From: CAZGCA01 sp964524145
GTDB taxonomy: Bacteria > Hydrogenedentota > CAZGCA01
Assembly (NCBI GenBank): GCA_964524145.1
Contig: CAZGCA010000053.1
Span: 1-43,504 of the forward strand
Direction of reading: 5' to 3'
DNA length: 43,504 nt
This document shows, piece by piece, positions 40,856-43,504 of this stretch (positions within the stretch are counted from its first letter, which is position 1; each line of letters starts with the position of its first letter). The translations under genes were made by a program, and so were the position numbers. The notes under the pieces are model-generated. The model saw nothing but the letters and a program-made list of their open reading frames with translations, searched no databases and was not told the origin of the DNA.

Positions 40856-41968
40856 GTGCCTGATGACCCCCGGCTGCGAGCTGCCCTGGCTATCGCGCTC
40901 GCGTTCCTGGTGATCCTGTTCCTTGTTTCCGGCATTGTCCTGTGCCGTGATTATCTGACTGGCAGACCCCTCGACCTGCGCCCGGTAGCGCAGGACATTG
41001 ACACCACGATCGGCAAGATTCTCGCGGACAAGGGAACCGTCACGGGAGAGTCAGAGGAACTCGAGGATGAGACTGGGGTATGGCTGCTGTTCTCGACGCA
41101 CGCGGAGCTGAACGACGGAGTTGACGCCGCTGCCATTACACGCAGGATCAAAGAGGCAATGCGTCCGAACGGTTTCGACGTCGCGGTGTCGAACGGCGAC
41201 CTCGTCACGGAGATCACGGTGTCCGCGTTCGGCAAACAGATCGAGCAGGTGCAAATGATTTCCCGGCCGACAACGCCCTCGAGCCGACCTTCAGACAAGG
41301 ATGCTCGGCGAAGCAGGGTGGCGATCATCATTGATGATGTCGGGTATGGAGGCGAGGCGACAGAAATGCTGCTCGAGGTCAACGCACCGCTTACGTTTTC
41401 GGTTCTGCCGAAGCTGCCGCAGTCCAGCGCGCTTGCCCGGCGCGCACACGAGGCCGGGTTCGAGGTTATGCTGCACCTGCCGCTGGTGTCTCACGCCACG
41501 CAACGGGTGTGCCCGGGTGCCGTCTGGGTAAACACGACGCGTGAGGAGATCGGGAGAACGCTCGAAGAGGATTTGGAAACGGTTCCGTTTGCCGTGGGCT
41601 TGAACAACCATCAGGGTTCCGTATACACATCGAACGAGCTTGAGATGCACAGGCTTCTCTCCGAGATCAAGGAGTTGGGGGTGTTCTTTATAGACAGCCG
41701 GACGACGTTCAACACGGTCGGGCTGAAAGTTGCCAGAGAGATGGGTATCCGGTCCGCGGAACGCGACGTGTTCCTCGATAACGAGCACAGCGCGGACTAT
41801 ATTGATGGCCAGATGGAGGAGCTGGTCGGCGTAGCGCATCGAGACGGCAAGGCGATAGGTATCGGCCATTGCCATCACGTCGAGACCGCGCAGGCGGTGC
41901 GGAGGCTGGTTCGCCGGCTCGAGGACATGAACCTGAAGATGGTTCCAGTGTCGGAGTTGGTCGAGTAG
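40856..41968 (+). CDS. Divergent polysaccharide deacetylase family protein (YibQ-like)
   Basis: A 370-aa protein with an N-terminal anchor (IALAFLVILFLVSGIVLC), a variable spacer of about 130 residues and a divergent deacetylase fold: VAIIIDDVGYGG (metal-type Asp pair), LTFSVLPKLP, GFEVMLHLPL, VGLNNHQGSVYTSNE, GVFFIDSRTT and AIGIGHCH. The family is often encoded beside cell-wall hydrolases and is thought to act on envelope glycans, though catalysis is unproven. GTG 40856 is chosen with GAGG 6 nt upstream; a TTG at 40844 overlapping the murI stop is the alternative. Confidence 0.82.
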   Translation: MPDDPRLRAALAIALAFLVILFLVSGIVLCRDYLTGRPLDLRPVAQDIDTTIGKILADKGTVTGESEELEDETGVWLLFSTHAELNDGVDAAAITRRIKEAMRPNGFDVAVSNGDLVTEITVSAFGKQIEQVQMISRPTTPSSRPSDKDARRSRVAIIIDDVGYGGEATEMLLEVNAPLTFSVLPKLPQSSALARRAHEAGFEVMLHLPLVSHATQRVCPGAVWVNTTREEIGRTLEEDLETVPFAVGLNNHQGSVYTSNELEMHRLLSEIKELGVFFIDSRTTFNTVGLKVAREMGIRSAERDVFLDNEHSADYIDGQMEELVGVAHRDGKAIGIGHCHHVETAQAVRRLVRRLEDMNLKMVPVSELVE

Positions 41969-41981
41969 GTTGGGGAGGAAG

Positions 41982-43034
41982 ATGTATATTCTTGGTATCG
42001 AGACATCGTGCGACGAGACCGGAGCAGCGGTGGTCGAGGACGGCAAACGGATCATCTCGAACGTCGTCGCTTCGCAGGTACACGTGCATGCCGAGTACGG
42101 GGGTGTGGTGCCGGAGCTCGCGTCGCGCAACCACATACTGACGATAACGGGCGTGATCGAACAAAGTCTCGAGGAGGCGGGCTGCACGCTCGACGACATA
42201 TCCGGCGTAGCGGTAACGCACGGGCCGGGTCTGGTCGGGGCGCTGCTCATAGGGTTGAGCGTCGCGAAATCGATAGCGTTTGTGAAAGGCGTGCCGCTCA
42301 TCCCGGTGCACCATGTAAACGCACATGTGTACTCGAGCTTTCTCGGCGGCACCGAGCCGGAGTTCCCGTTTCTCGCGCTCGTTGTTTCGGGCGGACACAC
42401 ATCCATAATCGACTACAGCGGCCGCCACGACTATCGGTTGCTCGGGCGTACCCGCGACGATGCGGCCGGCGAGGCGTTCGACAAGGTGGCGAAACTGCTC
42501 GGACTGAGCTATCCGGGCGGGCCCGCGATAGAGAAAGAGGCAGCCGGTGGTGACGAGTCTGCAATAGCGTTTCCGAGACCGATGACCGAGACAAAAGGGC
42601 TGGACTTCAGCTTCAGCGGGTTGAAGACGGCGGTTCTGTACCACGTGCGGGATCTCGAGGCGAAAGGGATCCGCGTGGATGACGCTCGTCGCGCCGACAT
42701 TGCCGCTTCGTTCCAGCGCGCCGTGGTCGACACGCTGATCATCAAGACGCGCAGAGCATTGAAGGCTACTGGCAGGAAGGTCGCGGTACTGGCGGGCGGC
42801 GTGGCAGCCAACAGCTTGTTGCGCGAACAGTTTTTGCAGGGACTGGGTCTCGAGCAAAGCTCGCTCCATATACCGTCGCGCGACCTGTGCGTTGATAACG
42901 GAGCGATGGTGGCCTCGGCCGGGTATTTCGCGTTGCAGGATGGTCGAGTCGCAACGCTCTCGCTCGGTGCCGACCCAAACCTGCCGTTGACTCCTGCCGC
43001 GCCGGATCAGCCCGCATTTCCACGGGACGGATGA
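41982..43034 (+). CDS. tsaD: tRNA N6-adenosine threonylcarbamoyltransferase
   Basis: A 350-aa ASKHA-fold enzyme that transfers the threonylcarbamoyl group to A37 of ANN-decoding tRNAs, together with TsaB and TsaE. Hallmarks: GIETSCDET at 5-13, the metal site HVNAH (H111, H115), VVSGGHTS, the ATPase segment GRTRDDAAGEAFDKVAK, and LAGGVAANSLLRE followed by CVDNGAM. ATG 41982 follows GGAGG by 4 nt and lies 13 bp after the deacetylase stop. It ends the operon. Confidence 0.95.
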   Translation: MYILGIETSCDETGAAVVEDGKRIISNVVASQVHVHAEYGGVVPELASRNHILTITGVIEQSLEEAGCTLDDISGVAVTHGPGLVGALLIGLSVAKSIAFVKGVPLIPVHHVNAHVYSSFLGGTEPEFPFLALVVSGGHTSIIDYSGRHDYRLLGRTRDDAAGEAFDKVAKLLGLSYPGGPAIEKEAAGGDESAIAFPRPMTETKGLDFSFSGLKTAVLYHVRDLEAKGIRVDDARRADIAASFQRAVVDTLIIKTRRALKATGRKVAVLAGGVAANSLLREQFLQGLGLEQSSLHIPSRDLCVDNGAMVASAGYFALQDGRVATLSLGADPNLPLTPAAPDQPAFPRDG

Positions 43035-43140
43035 TGAACGCTATCGAAGTACAAAGACAGCGCTGCGTTATGGGTTAAGATGAATGATTGTCCTATGAAC
43101 AGACTGTTTCCCACCTTGATTGTCATGTTTGCGCAGCGGC

Positions 43141-43340
43141 AGTCCCGCAGGGACGATTGAGAATAGCCCAGGAGTTTACTCCTGGGACCGGTTTGGACCC
43201 AATGGGGTTCAGTCCTGTAGGGACGGTTGAACCGGATCTTGGAGCTGTAGTTTTTCATCCGTCCCTACGGGACTCGACCCGTTGGCGAGTGATCCCAGGA
43301 ATGAATTCCTGGGCTATTATCGCTCGTCCCTACGGGACGG
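43141..43340. repeat. Cluster of short intergenic palindromes
   Basis: Two palindrome types alternate. Type one is GTCCC-N3-GGGAC (43142-43154, 43261-43273, 43325-43339 extended to CGTCCC/GGGACG; 43212-43224 is a one-mismatch copy). Type two is CCCAGGAG-TTTA-CTCCTGGG at 43167-43186 and CCCAGGAAT-GA-ATTCCTGGG at 43294-43313. The pattern one-two-one-one-two-one resembles REP-like intergenic elements. Confidence 0.8.
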
Positions 43341-43504
43341 ATTCAGGTAGAACTGAAGCTTTGGGCAAGCGTCCTACGATCGAACGCTGTTTCGGTGAGA
43401 AATGCGGCTTATGATCGATACTGGTTAATCGAGGGTCTGCTACAAGACGCGTGCTCTTGCTCGCTCGTCGTATTGGTGATCGGTTCTGTGATTGTTGGTG
43501 TTCG

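Noticed and set aside
41291..42869. Two long minus-strand open frames (371 and 386 codons)
   Set aside because: Both are antisense to the deacetylase-like and tsaD genes with no recognisable domain or ribosome-binding site.
43141..43340. Possible CRISPR array
   Set aside because: The repeats are short palindromes of two types with irregular spacing and no constant repeat of 24-40 bp, and there are no cas genes nearby.
34052..43504. Right-hand attachment copy of the tRNA-Pro 3' end
   Set aside because: I looked for the T-arm/acceptor sequence to the right and saw no convincing repeat, so no att pair is annotated.

Overview
The window looks like a chromosome fragment of an uncultured bacterium, probably from or near the PVC superphylum (Lentisphaerae, Kiritimatiellae, Verrucomicrobia, Planctomycetes). 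Clues are a TIGR04073-type exosortase-associated protein, a fragment of an ECF sigma factor of the Rhodopirellula/Verrucomicrobium type, a Tat-signal fragment and a sulfatase fragment, a DUF5009/HGSNAT-like membrane acyltransferase, a PL22-like propeller protein and an M1 peptidase with HEAT repeats. No rRNA is present, so the placement is an inference. Codon use is GC-rich except in the tRNA-linked mobile segment.

Region 1 (1-12.6 kb) is a surface-polysaccharide locus in visible decay. Reading leftward from 12.5 kb it holds rmlB with an in-frame amber codon, rmlA with a large internal deletion, an SDR sugar epimerase, a QdtA/FdtA-like ketoisomerase, a GT2 glycosyltransferase and an RmlD-like reductase. 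A UDP-GlcNAc 2-epimerase and a second GT2 face right. Further left are a GT39-like glycosyltransferase fused to TPRs, a truncated copy of its 5' end, a LbH acetyltransferase with a replaced 3' end, a QdtA/RmlB hybrid ORF, and a flippase-like (LPG-synthase TM) gene with an in-frame amber codon. A perfect 153-bp direct repeat (1659-1811 and 9814-9966) creates the hybrid and the altered acetyltransferase tail. It is either a real recombination scar or an assembly chimera.

Region 2 (12.6-21.8 kb) holds secreted and membrane proteins: the DUF5009-like acyltransferase, an exported PL22-like propeller, an M1 aminopeptidase with HEAT repeats, and two tandem paralogous propeller lipoproteins. The two lipoproteins have near-identical promoter architecture and both end in GGCCGGA-type hairpins.

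Region 3 (21.9-28.6 kb) carries purine synthesis with PurH split into two genes, a HicAB-like pair, purD and purE. It is followed by a leftward group of an HDOD protein, a small hypothetical and a TIGR04073 protein.

Region 4 (28.6-34.1 kb) has a 42-aa zinc-site protein and an unfamiliar two-gene operon: a 760-aa protein with a sigma4-like helix-turn-helix, coupled to a soluble protein with two HX3CX2C zinc anti-sigma motifs. A TPR lipoprotein/secreted protein, a Mut7-C protein, a MerR regulator and tRNA-Pro(GGG) follow.

Region 5 (34.1-37.9 kb) is a small integrative element beside the tRNA (tyrosine recombinase, excisionase-like protein, phage-like protein), then a disrupted HU gene and remnants of an ECF sigma factor, a Tat-exported protein and a sulfatase.

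Region 6 (38.1-43.0 kb) is a compact envelope operon: N-acetylmuramoyl-L-alanine amidase, GerMN protein, glutamate racemase, divergent polysaccharide deacetylase and TsaD. It is followed by a cluster of short palindromes at 43.1-43.3 kb.
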